A stretch of 64,000 nt of DNA from Kiloniella laminariae (GCF_027214005.1 NZ_JAPWGY010000002.1:769860-833859), one strand, 5' to 3'. Shown: positions 1 through 9,649, counted from the stretch's first letter. Made by a program: numbers and translations. Notes: generated from the letters alone by a model not told the origin.

Positions 1-764
1 ACGACACCCGTGGCAGAGTTCTTGCCCTGTTTAATATTTCGCTCGGGGTCGGTTTTGCCTCCGGCCCACTGATCCTGATCATTGCCGGAAGTTCAGGCTG
101 GGCCCCTTTTCTCTCAGGCAGCCTTATCACTTTCGTCGCACTGATTCCCTTGCTCTTTATTCAAAATTTTCGCATGGACATGGGAAAACCCAGTACTTTC
201 AGTCCTCTGACTTTTATTCTGATTGCCCCGGCACTTTGTGCTGCGGTGGTTTTAACCGCCGGAACAGAGACAATCATGGGAACATTTTTTATCGGCTATG
301 GCAAAGAGTTGGGCCATAGCGAGAACGATACTGAAATTATGTTGACCATCTTCTTTATTGGCGGGCTTTTTTTCCAGTACCCGGTTGGCTGGCTGGCAGA
401 TCATGTAAATCCTCGCAAGCTACTGTTCTTTCTTGGCATTCTCTGTCTGATCTGCATATTTTTAATTTACGGTTTTGCCCCCTACAAATTCACACTGAAA
501 ATTCTTTTGTTCTGCTGGGGCGGACTTCTGACTTCCCTTTACAACACCGCCTTAACCGCCGTGGGTCATGACTACAGTGGCTCAGATCTTGTTGCAGCCA
601 ACGCGTCATTTGGTTTTTTGTGGGGCGTCGGCAGTCTTGCCCCTTTGATCACCGGGCAGGTCATGGAACTTTTGGGTAACGACGCCCTGATTATCGTAAC
701 CGCCCTGCTGACTTTTGCTTTTATCCTGCTGATGGCCGGATCACTCAAACATCAAAGGTCGTAG
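1..764 (+). CDS. MFS transporter, 3' part (start outside window)
   Basis: Major facilitator superfamily permease, cut by the left edge. The reading frame is open from base 3, so the first ATG in the window (150) is internal and not the true start. About 253 residues are visible. They form alternating hydrophobic segments of about 20 residues, consistent with roughly the last seven or eight of twelve helices. A loop reading GWLADHVNPRKLL matches the MFS 'motif A' type loop between helices 8 and 9. This inner-membrane family exports or imports small solutes by proton coupling; the substrate cannot be inferred. The gene converges on the leftward luxO-like gene, 31 bases away. Confidence 0.85.
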   Translation, partial: DTRGRVLALFNISLGVGFASGPLILIIAGSSGWAPFLSGSLITFVALIPLLFIQNFRMDMGKPSTFSPLTFILIAPALCAAVVLTAGTETIMGTFFIGYGKELGHSENDTEIMLTIFFIGGLFFQYPVGWLADHVNPRKLLFFLGILCLICIFLIYGFAPYKFTLKILLFCWGGLLTSLYNTALTAVGHDYSGSDLVAANASFGFLWGVGSLAPLITGQVMELLGNDALIIVTALLTFAFILLMAGSLKHQRS

Positions 765-795
765 CTCTGGTCTCAGACTGAGTTTGGGAAACAGG

Positions 796-2238
796 TCAAT
801 CAGCATCCCATTGAAGTTTTTTCCGATAAATTGTCGAAGGGTTGATATCCAGAAAAGCCGCTGCTTTTGTAACACTCCCACCGCAAAGAGAGATGGCATC
901 TTCGATGGCCTGCTTCTCAACAATCCATAAAGGGACGATTTTTTCCGAGCCCTCTTTCTCTGGGAACTGGGGTGAAGCACTTGCTTCAGTGACATGACCG
1001 GCACCGCCGCGAGACCCTCCCCGCCAATCCTTCGGCGCCTGTTCAGGAATAATTGCACCGCCGCCACTTTTCTTCGCACTCAACACAGGCGGTAACATTG
1101 ACGCCACAAGAACGGTACCCGAGTTGAGAACTACCGAGTTTCTAATCACATTCTGTAACTGGCGAATATTGCCCGGCCAGGAATATTCATAAATCGCCTG
1201 TAACGCCTCAGAGGAAAAAGTCGTGAAATCCTTCGCTTCCTCCCGGGCATACTCTTGCAAAAAAGCCTTGGCAATCTCGATCACATCCTGATCCCTGTCC
1301 CTTAAGGGAGGCAGATGGATCGGAATGACATGCAACCGATAATACAGATCTTCTCTGAAATTTCCGGCCTGAACCTCCTGAAGAGGATTCCTGTTAGTCG
1401 CACAGACAATCCGGATATTGACCTTTTCCAGCCGGGTACTCCCAACTTTCTGAAAGGTTCCACTCTGGATAAAGCGGAGCAACTTTGTCTGAAGATCAAG
1501 ATCCATCTCGCAGATCTCGTCCAGAAACAACGTCCCGCCATCTGCCTGGGTTGCAGCACCGTCCCGGTTACTGATTGCTCCGGTAAAAGCCCCCTTGATG
1601 TGGCCAAAAATCTCGGATTCCATCAAATCTCGAGGGATAGCCCCACAGTTAAGAGGGACAAACGGTTTATCAACACGAGGGCTGCTTTTGTGTATCGCCT
1701 CGGCGCAGACCTCTTTCCCTGTCCCGCTTTCCCCAGTGATAAATACTGTCGCCTTGGAGGACGCTGCCGCGTCGATTGTCCGATAAATCGACTGCATGGC
1801 CAGGGACGAGCCGATAAACCCCTGATAATGACTGCGCTCCTTAATGGCTTCGACCATGGCGGAGAGCTGCATATGCTTAAGAGCATTACGGACAGTCACA
1901 ATCAAACGGTCTGCTGAAAAAGGTTTTACCAGAAAATCATAGGCGCCAAGACGCATGGATTCCACGGCAACATTGACCGATGCGTTTGAAGTGATAACGA
2001 CGACCGCAATAGGCAGGGCTTTCTCCTGCACATAACGAAGAATATCAAGCCCATCCATATCCGGTAGCTGAAGATCCAGCAGCATGACAAGATAGCCGCC
2101 ATTTCCCAGTTCTTCCAATGCAGCAGCACCCGAATCAACCTGTGTTGACTGGTAACCAGACCGGATCAGATAGCGTGAGTATACCGCAGAAAGAGAGGCG
2201 GTATCTTCAACCAGCAAAATTTCAGGAGAAGTCGTCAT
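796..2238 (-). CDS. LuxO-like sigma-54-dependent response regulator
   Basis: NtrC-class activator of 480 residues. Residues 1-120 form a receiver domain with acidic pocket E11/D12, phospho-acceptor D55 and K105. Residues ~140-375 form an AAA+ domain with Walker A (GESGTGKE), the sigma-54 contact loop GAFTGA and a Walker B ending LFLDE. The C-terminus is a Fis-type helix-turn-helix. From memory, the receiver-AAA+ linker (YQGFIGSS), the stretch EMDLDLQTKLLRFIQ and the segment REDLYYRLHVIP match Vibrio LuxO much better than generic NtrC or DctD, so a LuxO-type role is inferred. It lies downstream of an Hpt gene on the same strand, 188 bases apart. That gap holds a 7-bp inverted repeat (2319-2325/2339-2345) that could attenuate read-through. 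Phosphorylated protein should activate sigma-54 promoters; targets are not visible. Confidence 0.9.
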   Translation of the reverse strand: MTTSPEILLVEDTASLSAVYSRYLIRSGYQSTQVDSGAAALEELGNGGYLVMLLDLQLPDMDGLDILRYVQEKALPIAVVVITSNASVNVAVESMRLGAYDFLVKPFSADRLIVTVRNALKHMQLSAMVEAIKERSHYQGFIGSSLAMQSIYRTIDAAASSKATVFITGESGTGKEVCAEAIHKSSPRVDKPFVPLNCGAIPRDLMESEIFGHIKGAFTGAISNRDGAATQADGGTLFLDEICEMDLDLQTKLLRFIQSGTFQKVGSTRLEKVNIRIVCATNRNPLQEVQAGNFREDLYYRLHVIPIHLPPLRDRDQDVIEIAKAFLQEYAREEAKDFTTFSSEALQAIYEYSWPGNIRQLQNVIRNSVVLNSGTVLVASMLPPVLSAKKSGGGAIIPEQAPKDWRGGSRGGAGHVTEASASPQFPEKEGSEKIVPLWIVEKQAIEDAISLCGGSVTKAAAFLDINPSTIYRKKLQWDAD

Positions 2239-2426
2239 TCAGAATGGTTCAACCAAAAGCTCCAGGACAACAGAACGAATTGTATTCAAGAAGCATAGGG
2301 AGCAACAACAAGAAAGCCAAGTCTGAGTATCTTCACCCCAGACTTCTATATGACAGCACAGTACAAAGCACCCCATCAAAACTGATGCCGTGACTTTTTC
2401 AAAACAGCAATAGTTTTAGGTCGCAC

Positions 2427-2780
2427 TTACGTTGACTGGAAAGCTTCCAGTGTCAACTTACCGATTGCTTCCACCCGTTCCGCATGGATCAAAGCTTCTT
2501 TGAAATCCCCGTGGCGGCAGCATTCGTTTATACGCGTCATAAGCTGTTGTAATCTGAGGGCTCCAAAGGTGCCACTCACACTCTTAAGTGTATGGCTTTC
2601 TCTTTCAAGTGGTGTCGCATCACCTGCCCGTGCCGCTTTAACAACAACCGGTAAATGGGTTTCAAGATCAAGAACAAACCTTTCGAGCAGGAAAGGAATT
2701 GTTTCTTCCCCGACTTCTACAGATAGGGCCTGAATGACCTTGTTTTCGCGTATGGGAAGATCGTCGTTGCGGCTCGACAT
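2427..2780 (-). CDS. Hpt-domain phosphotransfer protein (LuxU-like)
   Basis: A single histidine phosphotransfer domain of 117 residues. The active-site signature reads SHTLKSVSGTFGA, with phospho-accepting H63 and the following Lys and Gly residues typical of Hpt four-helix bundles. There is no kinase or receiver domain, so it should act as a mobile intermediate that carries phosphate from one or more hybrid histidine kinases to a response regulator. The obvious partner is the LuxO-like gene directly downstream, which makes this a LuxU counterpart by context and size. A good ribosome binding site (AAGGAGA) precedes the ATG. The sensor kinases and any autoinducer synthase are not in the window. 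Confidence 0.85.
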   Translation of the reverse strand: MSSRNDDLPIRENKVIQALSVEVGEETIPFLLERFVLDLETHLPVVVKAARAGDATPLERESHTLKSVSGTFGALRLQQLMTRINECCRHGDFKEALIHAERVEAIGKLTLEAFQST

Positions 2781-3071
2781 CTCCTTTTCGACTGTATAGC
2801 TAATTGTACCATACTCCCCTCATGGGGCCTGCGGGTAAATCAAATATCCGGGATATTCCTGTAGCAATCCGGACACCCCTACAGGCATTGCATACGATGA
2901 GACGGATATTTTTCCAGGCACGGAAACATGGGCAACTTCCCGAACTTTCGAATAATACCGCTCTGTTAGAATTCTACGGGTAAACTGCTACCAAAACCTT
3001 ACCTATTACGAAAGCAGAAAAGATCTTCCACAACCGAAAGAATACAATACACGAAAAATCAGATGCCGATC
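2781..3071. other. Intergenic region upstream of the Hpt gene
   Basis: 291 bases between the 3' end of spoVR and the start of the Hpt gene, with no coding signal. It contains a palindrome at 2843-2857 (arms AATATCC/GGATATT around a central G) and a short CCCC-TCAT-GGGG hairpin near 2817. On the minus strand the sequence TGGTACAAT, just upstream of the Hpt gene, resembles an extended -10 element, but no convincing -35 was found. No sigma-54 (GG-N10-GC) site or Qrr-like RNA was recognised. Confidence 0.4.
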
Positions 3072-4616
3072 TCAAGACAAGGTTACGTCATATGTCGCAA
3101 GGATCTTGCCGTTCACAGCATCTTCGCAATAGAGTCCAACATCATAACCCCACAACTGGGCAACCCGTTTCATCACCTCCTCGGCCTCCTTGCCCTCAAT
3201 CGGCACATCATTATGCACCATATGCCGCAGTGTCAGTGCCCGGTCTCCGTCAAATTCCACATCAGCAACCTGAATGTCCAGATCCATAGCCGAGACTGTA
3301 TAGGATTTCGCAAGGGCACTGCGAATTTTCCGATAGCCTTGCTCATTGTGGATGGCTTCAACCTTGAGGTGGGGCAGAGCAGAGTTGTCATGGATCTGGA
3401 AAAGACGGAAATCCCGGATCAGCTTGGGACTGAGGAACTGAAGAATAAAACTTTCATCCCGAAAATTGGCCCAGGCATCTTTCAGTACAGCGATACCTTC
3501 TCCACAACCCGCAATATCAGGAAACCAGGCACGGTCTTCTTCCGTTGGTGAATGACAGATCCGGTAGATATCCTGCATCATGGCAAAACCGAGCGCGTAA
3601 GGGTTAATGCCATTCCAGCGCGGGTCATCAAAATCCGGTTGCGCCACAACCCGCGTGTGATAGTCAATAAACTCCAGCATGGAGCCTTCTGTAATCAGTC
3701 CTTTGTCAAACAGACGGTTCATTATGAAGTAGTGGCAAAAACAGGCGCAGCCTTCGTTCATAACCTTTGTCTGCTTTTGCGGATAAAAATACTGGGCTAT
3801 ATTTCGTACGATACGCAAAATCTCGCGCTGCCATTCCTGCAATGCCGGACTGTGTTTTTCCAGAAAATACAGCAGATTTGCCTCAGGGAGCCCCAGTTTC
3901 TTGATAATCTGCTTCTGGCGCTCACTTTTGGCTTTTTCATCCTCATCTTTGCTTCGTTCAGGCAAGGTACGCCAAATATCGCGATAGCTTGTCCGCTCGT
4001 GTTCCTGTCGCGCCTCCATTCTCTGACGTTCCATTTCATGCGACAGCTTTGCTGGTCGGGAATAACGATCAACGGCGTTTTCCCGCAAGGCATGAGCTGC
4101 ATCAAGCAATTCCTCGACGGCCTCCACACCGTAACGCTCCTCGCATTTGCCAATATACTTACGGGCAAAATGCATATAGTCCAGAATGGCCTCAGCATCC
4201 GTCCACTGTCTGAAAAGATGGTTGTTTTTGAAAAAATGGTTGTGACCAAAAGCAGCATGGGCAATGACCAGCGCCTGCATGGTCATTGAATTTTCCTCCA
4301 TAACATAGCTGATGCAGGGGCTCGAATTAATTACAATCTCATAGGCAAGACCACGCATGCCTTTGCGATAATAAAACTCATCCCGCACAAAGCTTTTGCC
4401 GAACGACCAGTGATTATACATCAACGGCATGCCGATGCCTGAATAAGCATCCAGCATCTGTTCAGCGGTTATGACCTCAATCTGGTTGGGGTAAACATCC
4501 AGCCCCAGCTCTTTCTTTGCTATTTCCTCAATCGCATCGAAAACGAGATCCAGCTTTTTAAAAGTCCATTCCGCCCCTTCATAGAGAGGCTGCTGCGTGG
4601 CTTGGGCCTGTACCAT
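3072..4616 (-). CDS. SpoVR family protein (YcgB-like)
   Basis: 514-residue cytosolic protein, the usual length for the SpoVR/YcgB family. Recognisable family segments include the His/Asn-rich HAAFGHNHFFKNN and the Trp/Tyr-rich N-terminal region. The biochemical activity of SpoVR is unknown. In Bacillus it affects spore cortex formation; in non-sporulating proteobacteria it is a stationary-phase or nitrogen-starvation gene. Here it is the last gene of a leftward three-gene unit with the DUF444 gene (15 bases upstream) and prkA, the same partnership as ycgB-yeaH-yeaG of enterics, so a shared pathway is likely. An AGGAG-type site precedes the ATG. Confidence 0.93.
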   Translation of the reverse strand: MVQAQATQQPLYEGAEWTFKKLDLVFDAIEEIAKKELGLDVYPNQIEVITAEQMLDAYSGIGMPLMYNHWSFGKSFVRDEFYYRKGMRGLAYEIVINSSPCISYVMEENSMTMQALVIAHAAFGHNHFFKNNHLFRQWTDAEAILDYMHFARKYIGKCEERYGVEAVEELLDAAHALRENAVDRYSRPAKLSHEMERQRMEARQEHERTSYRDIWRTLPERSKDEDEKAKSERQKQIIKKLGLPEANLLYFLEKHSPALQEWQREILRIVRNIAQYFYPQKQTKVMNEGCACFCHYFIMNRLFDKGLITEGSMLEFIDYHTRVVAQPDFDDPRWNGINPYALGFAMMQDIYRICHSPTEEDRAWFPDIAGCGEGIAVLKDAWANFRDESFILQFLSPKLIRDFRLFQIHDNSALPHLKVEAIHNEQGYRKIRSALAKSYTVSAMDLDIQVADVEFDGDRALTLRHMVHNDVPIEGKEAEEVMKRVAQLWGYDVGLYCEDAVNGKILATYDVTLS

Positions 4617-4631
4617 TTCGATCTCCTTTCT

Positions 4632-5936
4632 TCATGCTTTCTTGGCCTGTTCTTTCGCAAACAGATCCTTGAAAACAGGGAAGATATCATTCGGCTTGAC
4701 CACTCGCCGCATGGCAAAATTTTCAAAAGTTTCGGTCAACTGGGCATAAATACGCCAGAGATCTGTCATATTCTGCTCGTCTTTGAAAATTTCCAGTTCC
4801 TGCTCATCCATCACTTCGATATAGGCAAAATACTGACAGAAAGGCAGGATAGCCTCGTTCATCAACTCCAAACATTTTTCTCTGTCACTGGCAAAGTTAT
4901 CTCCATCAGATGCCTGTGCAGCATAGATATTCCATTCGCCTTGTGGATAGCGATCTTCAAGAATGGTTTTCATTTCCTCCAGAGCTGAAGAGACAATCGT
5001 GCCTCCGGTCTCCCGGGAATAGAAGAAGGTTTCCTCATCCACTTCCTTGGCCAAGTGTGTATGGCGGATAAAAACCAGCTCTACCCGTTCGTACTGTGTC
5101 GAAAGGAACAGATGCAGCAGCATGAAAAATCGTTTGGCCAGATCCTTCATCCCCTCGCTCATCGAACCCGAAACATCCATCAAGCAGAACATGACAGCAT
5201 GGGTATTGGGCTTGGGGATCTTGATGAAACTTTTATAACGAACATCCAGTGGGTCTATGTAGGGGATAAAACGTCGACGTTTTTCCAGGCGTTCAAGCTT
5301 TTCCTGCATCGTCTTGAGTTTTTGGGTCTTCCGTCCCTTGGCCTCAAGCGCCAATATTTCGGCCCTGAGCTCATCGAGTTCCTCATTGCCTGGTCTTTTC
5401 ATGGAAATTCTGCGGGCCAGACTATGCCGCATGGTTCGCTTCAGATCCATGTTGCTTGGAGAACCAGAACGCACATAACCCGCGCGTTGTTTCTCGAAAT
5501 CCACCTCTTCTTTGAGAGAGGTCTTAATCAGGTCCGGGAGTTCCAGATCTTCAAAGAAAACCTCGAGGAATTCTTCACGGGAAAGCGAGAATTGAAAGCT
5601 GTCTTCCCCGTCGCCCTCTTCGCTGGCTTTTTTCCCGCCCTCGCCCTCTCCGCCTTTCGGAGGCCGTTTGATCTGATCTCCTGTGGAAAACTCCTTGTTC
5701 CCCGGCAGTATCCGATCATGTTTTCCCTTGCTGTAATCATACCGAAAACGAGGTTCATTCAACCCTTTGGTCGGGATGGAAATTCTCCCCTTGTGGCCAA
5801 CGTCAGCGACCTTGCCATCATTGATAGCATCCTTGACCGCCTTGCGGATCTGGGTTCGCGCCCGGCGTATGAACCGTTGCCGGTTTGGCAGGCTCTTGCC
5901 TTTGGGATTCAGACGTCTGTCAATAAAATGCATCAT
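4632..5936 (-). CDS. DUF444 / YeaH-YhbH family protein
   Basis: 434-residue protein of the YeaH/YhbH (DUF444) family. The N-terminus is rich in Arg/Lys (IDRRLNPKGKSLPNRQRF), followed by a charged Gly/Glu linker. The C-terminal half is a von Willebrand A-like fold with an evident MIDAS motif (DVSGSMS, around residue 250). The family always accompanies PrkA kinases and is thought to be a partner or substrate in general stress adaptation; no enzymatic role is established. It sits between prkA (51 bases upstream) and spoVR (15 bases downstream) on the same strand. Confidence 0.93.
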   Translation of the reverse strand: MMHFIDRRLNPKGKSLPNRQRFIRRARTQIRKAVKDAINDGKVADVGHKGRISIPTKGLNEPRFRYDYSKGKHDRILPGNKEFSTGDQIKRPPKGGEGEGGKKASEEGDGEDSFQFSLSREEFLEVFFEDLELPDLIKTSLKEEVDFEKQRAGYVRSGSPSNMDLKRTMRHSLARRISMKRPGNEELDELRAEILALEAKGRKTQKLKTMQEKLERLEKRRRFIPYIDPLDVRYKSFIKIPKPNTHAVMFCLMDVSGSMSEGMKDLAKRFFMLLHLFLSTQYERVELVFIRHTHLAKEVDEETFFYSRETGGTIVSSALEEMKTILEDRYPQGEWNIYAAQASDGDNFASDREKCLELMNEAILPFCQYFAYIEVMDEQELEIFKDEQNMTDLWRIYAQLTETFENFAMRRVVKPNDIFPVFKDLFAKEQAKKA

Positions 5937-5987
5937 GTCCGGGTTACCTGCTGATCTGTTGCACTCAGGACGGAACCTGACAGGTCA

Positions 5988-7934
5988 TTACCCCGCCTTG
6001 TTTACCCGCATATACCAGTCGACCAGACGATGTACCTGACGCTTGCTGTACCCACGCGTAATCATCCGCTGGACAAACTCATTATGTTTGGACTCTGTTT
6101 CCTTGTCCTTTTTGGAACCAAACGAAATCACCGGCAGCAGATCTTCGACCTGTGTAAACATCCGTTTTTCGATAACCTCGCGAAGTTTCTCATAAGAGGT
6201 CCAGCGCGGGTTCTGCCCTTTGTTGTTCGCTCTGGTCCGCAAGGTAAATTTGACGACTTCGTTACGGAAATCCTTTGGATTGGAAATACCGGCAGGTTTC
6301 TCGATTTTGGAAAGCTCCTGATCCAGAATTCGGGGATCAAGCAGCTGTCCGGTATCTGGATCCTTGAAATCGTGACCTTCAATCCAGGCATCGGCATAGG
6401 AAATATAACGGTCGAAAAGGTTTTGCCCGAAATCAGAATAGGATTCGAGATAGGCTTTTTGAATCTCGTTACCAATAAATTCGGCATAACGTACCGCCAG
6501 ATACCCTTTGATAAACTCAAGATATCTTTTTTCGACGTCGTCAGGATACTGCTCCCGCTGAATCGCCTGTTCGAGCACATACATAAGATGTACCGGATCT
6601 GCAGCGACTTCATTCGCATCATAGTTATAAGTTTCGGCCAGAACCTTAAAAGCAAAGCGGGTTGAGATCCCATTCATACCTTCGTTCAGGCCCGCTGCTT
6701 CGCGGTACTCCTGAATCGGCTTTGCATTGGGATCGACATCTTTGAGGTTTTCCCCGTTATAAACTCGCATCTTGGAGAAGATGTTTGAATTCTCATGCTC
6801 TTTCAGGCGTGTCATCACACTGAACTGGGACATCATCTCAATCGTTGAGGGGGCACAGTGTGAATCTCTTAGTTCACTATCCCGCAACAGTTTTTGATAG
6901 ATCTCCCCTTCCTCGTTTGCCCGCAGGCAATAGGGAACCTTTATTACACAGACCCGGTCAATAAAGGCTTCATTGTTTTTGTTGTTCTTGAAGGTCTGCC
7001 ACTCTGATTCGTTGGAATGGGCCAGGATAATCCCCTGGAAGGGGATGGCGCCCATATTTTCTGTTCCGACGTAGTTACCTTCCTGGGTTGCCGTCAACAA
7101 AGGGTGAAGCATCTTGATCGGTGCTTTGAACATCTCGACAAACTCCAGCAATCCCTGGGTCGCCATGTTCAACCCACCGCTATAAGAATAGGCATCTGAA
7201 TCGTTCTGGCTGTAGTACTCTAGCTTGCGGATATCTACCTTCCCGACCAGAGATGAAATATCCTGATTGTTTTCATCTCCGGGCTCAGTCTTGGAAACAC
7301 AGATCTGACGCAATTTTGATGGATAGAGTTTTACAACGGTAAATTTGGAGATATCACCTTCAAACTCCTCCAGACGCTTCAACGCCCAAGGCGAGATGAG
7401 ACCTGTAAGACGGTGTTTCGGGATACCATATTTTTCACTGAGCAAATCCCCCATTCGATTGGGGTCAAACAGACCAAGCGGGGATTCAAAAATCGGACTG
7501 ATCTGGTCACCAGCCTTAAGCACATATACCGGGCAACGTTCAATCAGAACCTTCAGGCGTTCAGCAATCGAGGATTTCCCACCGCCAACAGGCCCCAAAA
7601 GATAGAGTATCTGCTTTCTTTCTTCCAACCCCTGTGACGCATGTTTGAAAAAACCGACAATACGTTCAATGGTCTCTTCCATCCCAAAGAATTCGTGAAA
7701 TGTCGTGTAGCGTTTGATGGTACGGTTCATAAAAACCCGCCCCATTCTTTCGTCCTGGCTGGTATCAAACAGTTCAGGTGCGCCAATGGCTTCGACCATC
7801 CGTTCTGCGGTTGAGGCGTACATGCCTTTATCATCGCGGCAGCCGGAAAGATAATCTCTCAGCGACAGTTCAACTTGTTGCCGACTTTCATAAAGTTCGG
7901 AATATACATCGAAGATATCGGTCTTGGGCATCAT
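5988..7934 (-). CDS. prkA: PrkA family serine protein kinase / AAA+ protein
   Basis: 648-residue PrkA (YeaG) protein. An AAA+ core lies in the N-terminal half with Walker A (GPVGGGKSS, near residue 145); the PrkA C-terminal domain follows. E. coli YeaG and Bacillus PrkA have been described as a serine kinase and, more recently, as an ATP-dependent protease-like AAA+ protein. The role is in adaptation to starvation. It is the first gene of the prkA-DUF444-spoVR unit. The start ATG has a strong AGGAGG a few bases upstream. The 386-base gap to the divergent symporter gene must hold its promoter. In enterics this operon depends on RpoS or nitrogen control; no clear sigma signature is seen here. 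Confidence 0.95.
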   Translation of the reverse strand: MMPKTDIFDVYSELYESRQQVELSLRDYLSGCRDDKGMYASTAERMVEAIGAPELFDTSQDERMGRVFMNRTIKRYTTFHEFFGMEETIERIVGFFKHASQGLEERKQILYLLGPVGGGKSSIAERLKVLIERCPVYVLKAGDQISPIFESPLGLFDPNRMGDLLSEKYGIPKHRLTGLISPWALKRLEEFEGDISKFTVVKLYPSKLRQICVSKTEPGDENNQDISSLVGKVDIRKLEYYSQNDSDAYSYSGGLNMATQGLLEFVEMFKAPIKMLHPLLTATQEGNYVGTENMGAIPFQGIILAHSNESEWQTFKNNKNNEAFIDRVCVIKVPYCLRANEEGEIYQKLLRDSELRDSHCAPSTIEMMSQFSVMTRLKEHENSNIFSKMRVYNGENLKDVDPNAKPIQEYREAAGLNEGMNGISTRFAFKVLAETYNYDANEVAADPVHLMYVLEQAIQREQYPDDVEKRYLEFIKGYLAVRYAEFIGNEIQKAYLESYSDFGQNLFDRYISYADAWIEGHDFKDPDTGQLLDPRILDQELSKIEKPAGISNPKDFRNEVVKFTLRTRANNKGQNPRWTSYEKLREVIEKRMFTQVEDLLPVISFGSKKDKETESKHNEFVQRMITRGYSKRQVHRLVDWYMRVNKAG

Positions 7935-8320
7935 GACCTCCTGTGCGGTAACGGCAAAGACTGTGTCTGCGTCCTTCTCTCAATCAGTTCAAATTCTACC
8001 CCGCCTGTCTCTCTGGTCTGGCGGCAACAAGAGCGTCATTTATGCCCTTATGAGAATGGCCGACTGATTTCCTCTTCCCACTTTCAGCTCTACTTGACTG
8101 AAAAACCTCTTTTATTTTTTACGTACTAGAGTCATCGATGGATTAACAATTTTCTCAAAAGTGCAAAATATTTTTCAACGACACCGCTCAATCTTGCAGC
8201 CATACCCTTTGGGAATAACAGCCCCTATAAATTCACAACCCTGATCCGCAAGGAAATGTTTTAAACCGCCATGAGAAAGTTTCACGGTACCAGCAAGACC
8301 TTACTTTATTGGAGTTTTTT
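7935..8320. other. Divergent intergenic region prkA / sodium symporter
   Basis: 386 bases without a gene. It carries the ribosome binding sites of both flanking genes (AGGAGG for prkA, GGAG at 8311-8314 for the symporter) and an A+T-rich middle part around 8090-8180 suited to promoters. No repeat, operator palindrome, RNA fold or terminator stood out. Confidence 0.5.
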
Positions 8321-9649
8321 ATGGCGGTAACACGAGAACACTGGGGTTCCAAACTTGGCTTTATCATGGCCGCAGCAGGTTCCGCTGTCGGCCTGGGCAA
8401 CATCTGGAAATTTCCATATATTACAGGGGAAAATGGAGGTGCCGCATTCCTGATCCTCTATCTCGGCCTTGTCTTTACTATCGGAATATCCGTTCTTGCC
8501 GCCGAAATGGTGATCGGGCGAGCCAGTCAAAGTGATGCAATCACGTCATTCAAGAAACTGGAGACCCCCGGATGGTCCATTATTGGTTTCATGGGCATTC
8601 TTGCCGCTTTTGTCATTCTCTCATTTTATGGGGTGATTGCCGGGTGGACCATTTCCTACACCTTGAAAATGGCAACAGGTGCTTTTGCGGGTGCCAACGG
8701 CGGAGAGATTGAAAATACTTTCATCAGCTTCATCAGTGATCCTGTTTCTCCGCTGATTTATGCAGGAATTTTCATGCTGCTGACGATGTTAGTTGTTCTG
8801 GCCGGTATCAAAGGCGGAATTGAACGCGCCGGAAAAATTTTGATGCCACTGCTGTTCATCATTTTAATTGCACTTGCGATCAGAGGCATGACTTTGCCGG
8901 GAGCAGAAGCAGGTATCCGTTTTTATCTGGAACCCGATTTCAGCAAGATTGATGGGAAAACTGTCATGGCAGCTCTGGGACAGGCTTTTTTCTCTTTGTC
9001 TCTTGGGATGGGAGTAATGATCACCTATGGCTCTTACCTCAATCGTACTGAGAATCTTGGCAAATCATCATGGTATGTTGCCTTTCTGGATACGACTGTC
9101 GCAATACTGGCGGGGTTGGCAATCCTGCCAGCCGTATTTGCCGTGGGCCTGAACCCGGCGCAGGGCCCTGCGCTGACCTTCATCACGCTTCCAGCTGTTT
9201 TTGAAGCGATGCCTGGTGGCACATTTTTTGGCACCCTGTTTTTCCTTTTGTTGACGATTGCCGCCTTGACCTCTTCCATTTCCCTGCTCGAGCCTGTTGT
9301 TGCCTATTTCAACCAAAAAGGTTTCTCCAGGACAAAGGTGACCCTCATAAGCGGCGTTGTTGCTTTCCTTCTGGGTATCCCATCATCTCTTTCACAGGGC
9401 GTATGGGGCGATTTCAAATTCGCCGGGAAGGGTTTTCTTGACTTGATGGACTTTGTTTCGAGTTCCATTCTACTCCCTGTGGGCGGTTTGCTCGTTTCGC
9501 TTTATGTCGGTTGGGTTATGGGAGCAAAAGCCCAGAATGAAATGACGGCAGGGGAAGGTAAAAGCCTGGTCCTTTTCACCTGGATCTTCATCCTGCGTTT
9601 TATCGCGCCACTGGCTATTGCCGCTATTCTTGTTAACGGCCTTCTGTAA
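8321..9649 (+). CDS. Sodium-dependent transporter, NSS/SNF family
   Basis: 442-residue member of the neurotransmitter:sodium symporter family (LeuT fold). The N-terminus has the hallmark helix-1 segment GFIMAAAGSAVGLGNIWKFP, which builds the Na+ and substrate site, and about eleven or twelve hydrophobic helices follow. It probably imports an amino acid with Na+; the exact substrate is unknown. The ATG at 8321 is chosen over the upstream in-frame TTG (8309) because GGAG (8311-8314) sits six bases before it. A strong hairpin terminator follows at 9671. Confidence 0.93.
   Translation: MAVTREHWGSKLGFIMAAAGSAVGLGNIWKFPYITGENGGAAFLILYLGLVFTIGISVLAAEMVIGRASQSDAITSFKKLETPGWSIIGFMGILAAFVILSFYGVIAGWTISYTLKMATGAFAGANGGEIENTFISFISDPVSPLIYAGIFMLLTMLVVLAGIKGGIERAGKILMPLLFIILIALAIRGMTLPGAEAGIRFYLEPDFSKIDGKTVMAALGQAFFSLSLGMGVMITYGSYLNRTENLGKSSWYVAFLDTTVAILAGLAILPAVFAVGLNPAQGPALTFITLPAVFEAMPGGTFFGTLFFLLLTIAALTSSISLLEPVVAYFNQKGFSRTKVTLISGVVAFLLGIPSSLSQGVWGDFKFAGKGFLDLMDFVSSSILLPVGGLLVSLYVGWVMGAKAQNEMTAGEGKSLVLFTWIFILRFIAPLAIAAILVNGLL

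Noticed and set aside
2239-3071. A Qrr-like small RNA or sigma-54 promoter near luxO
   Set aside because: Both strands were read for GG-N10-GC sites and for the Qrr core; none was found in either intergenic region.
5055-5954. 299-codon plus-strand frame opposite the DUF444 gene
   Set aside because: Antisense shadow of a clear family member with no domain of its own.
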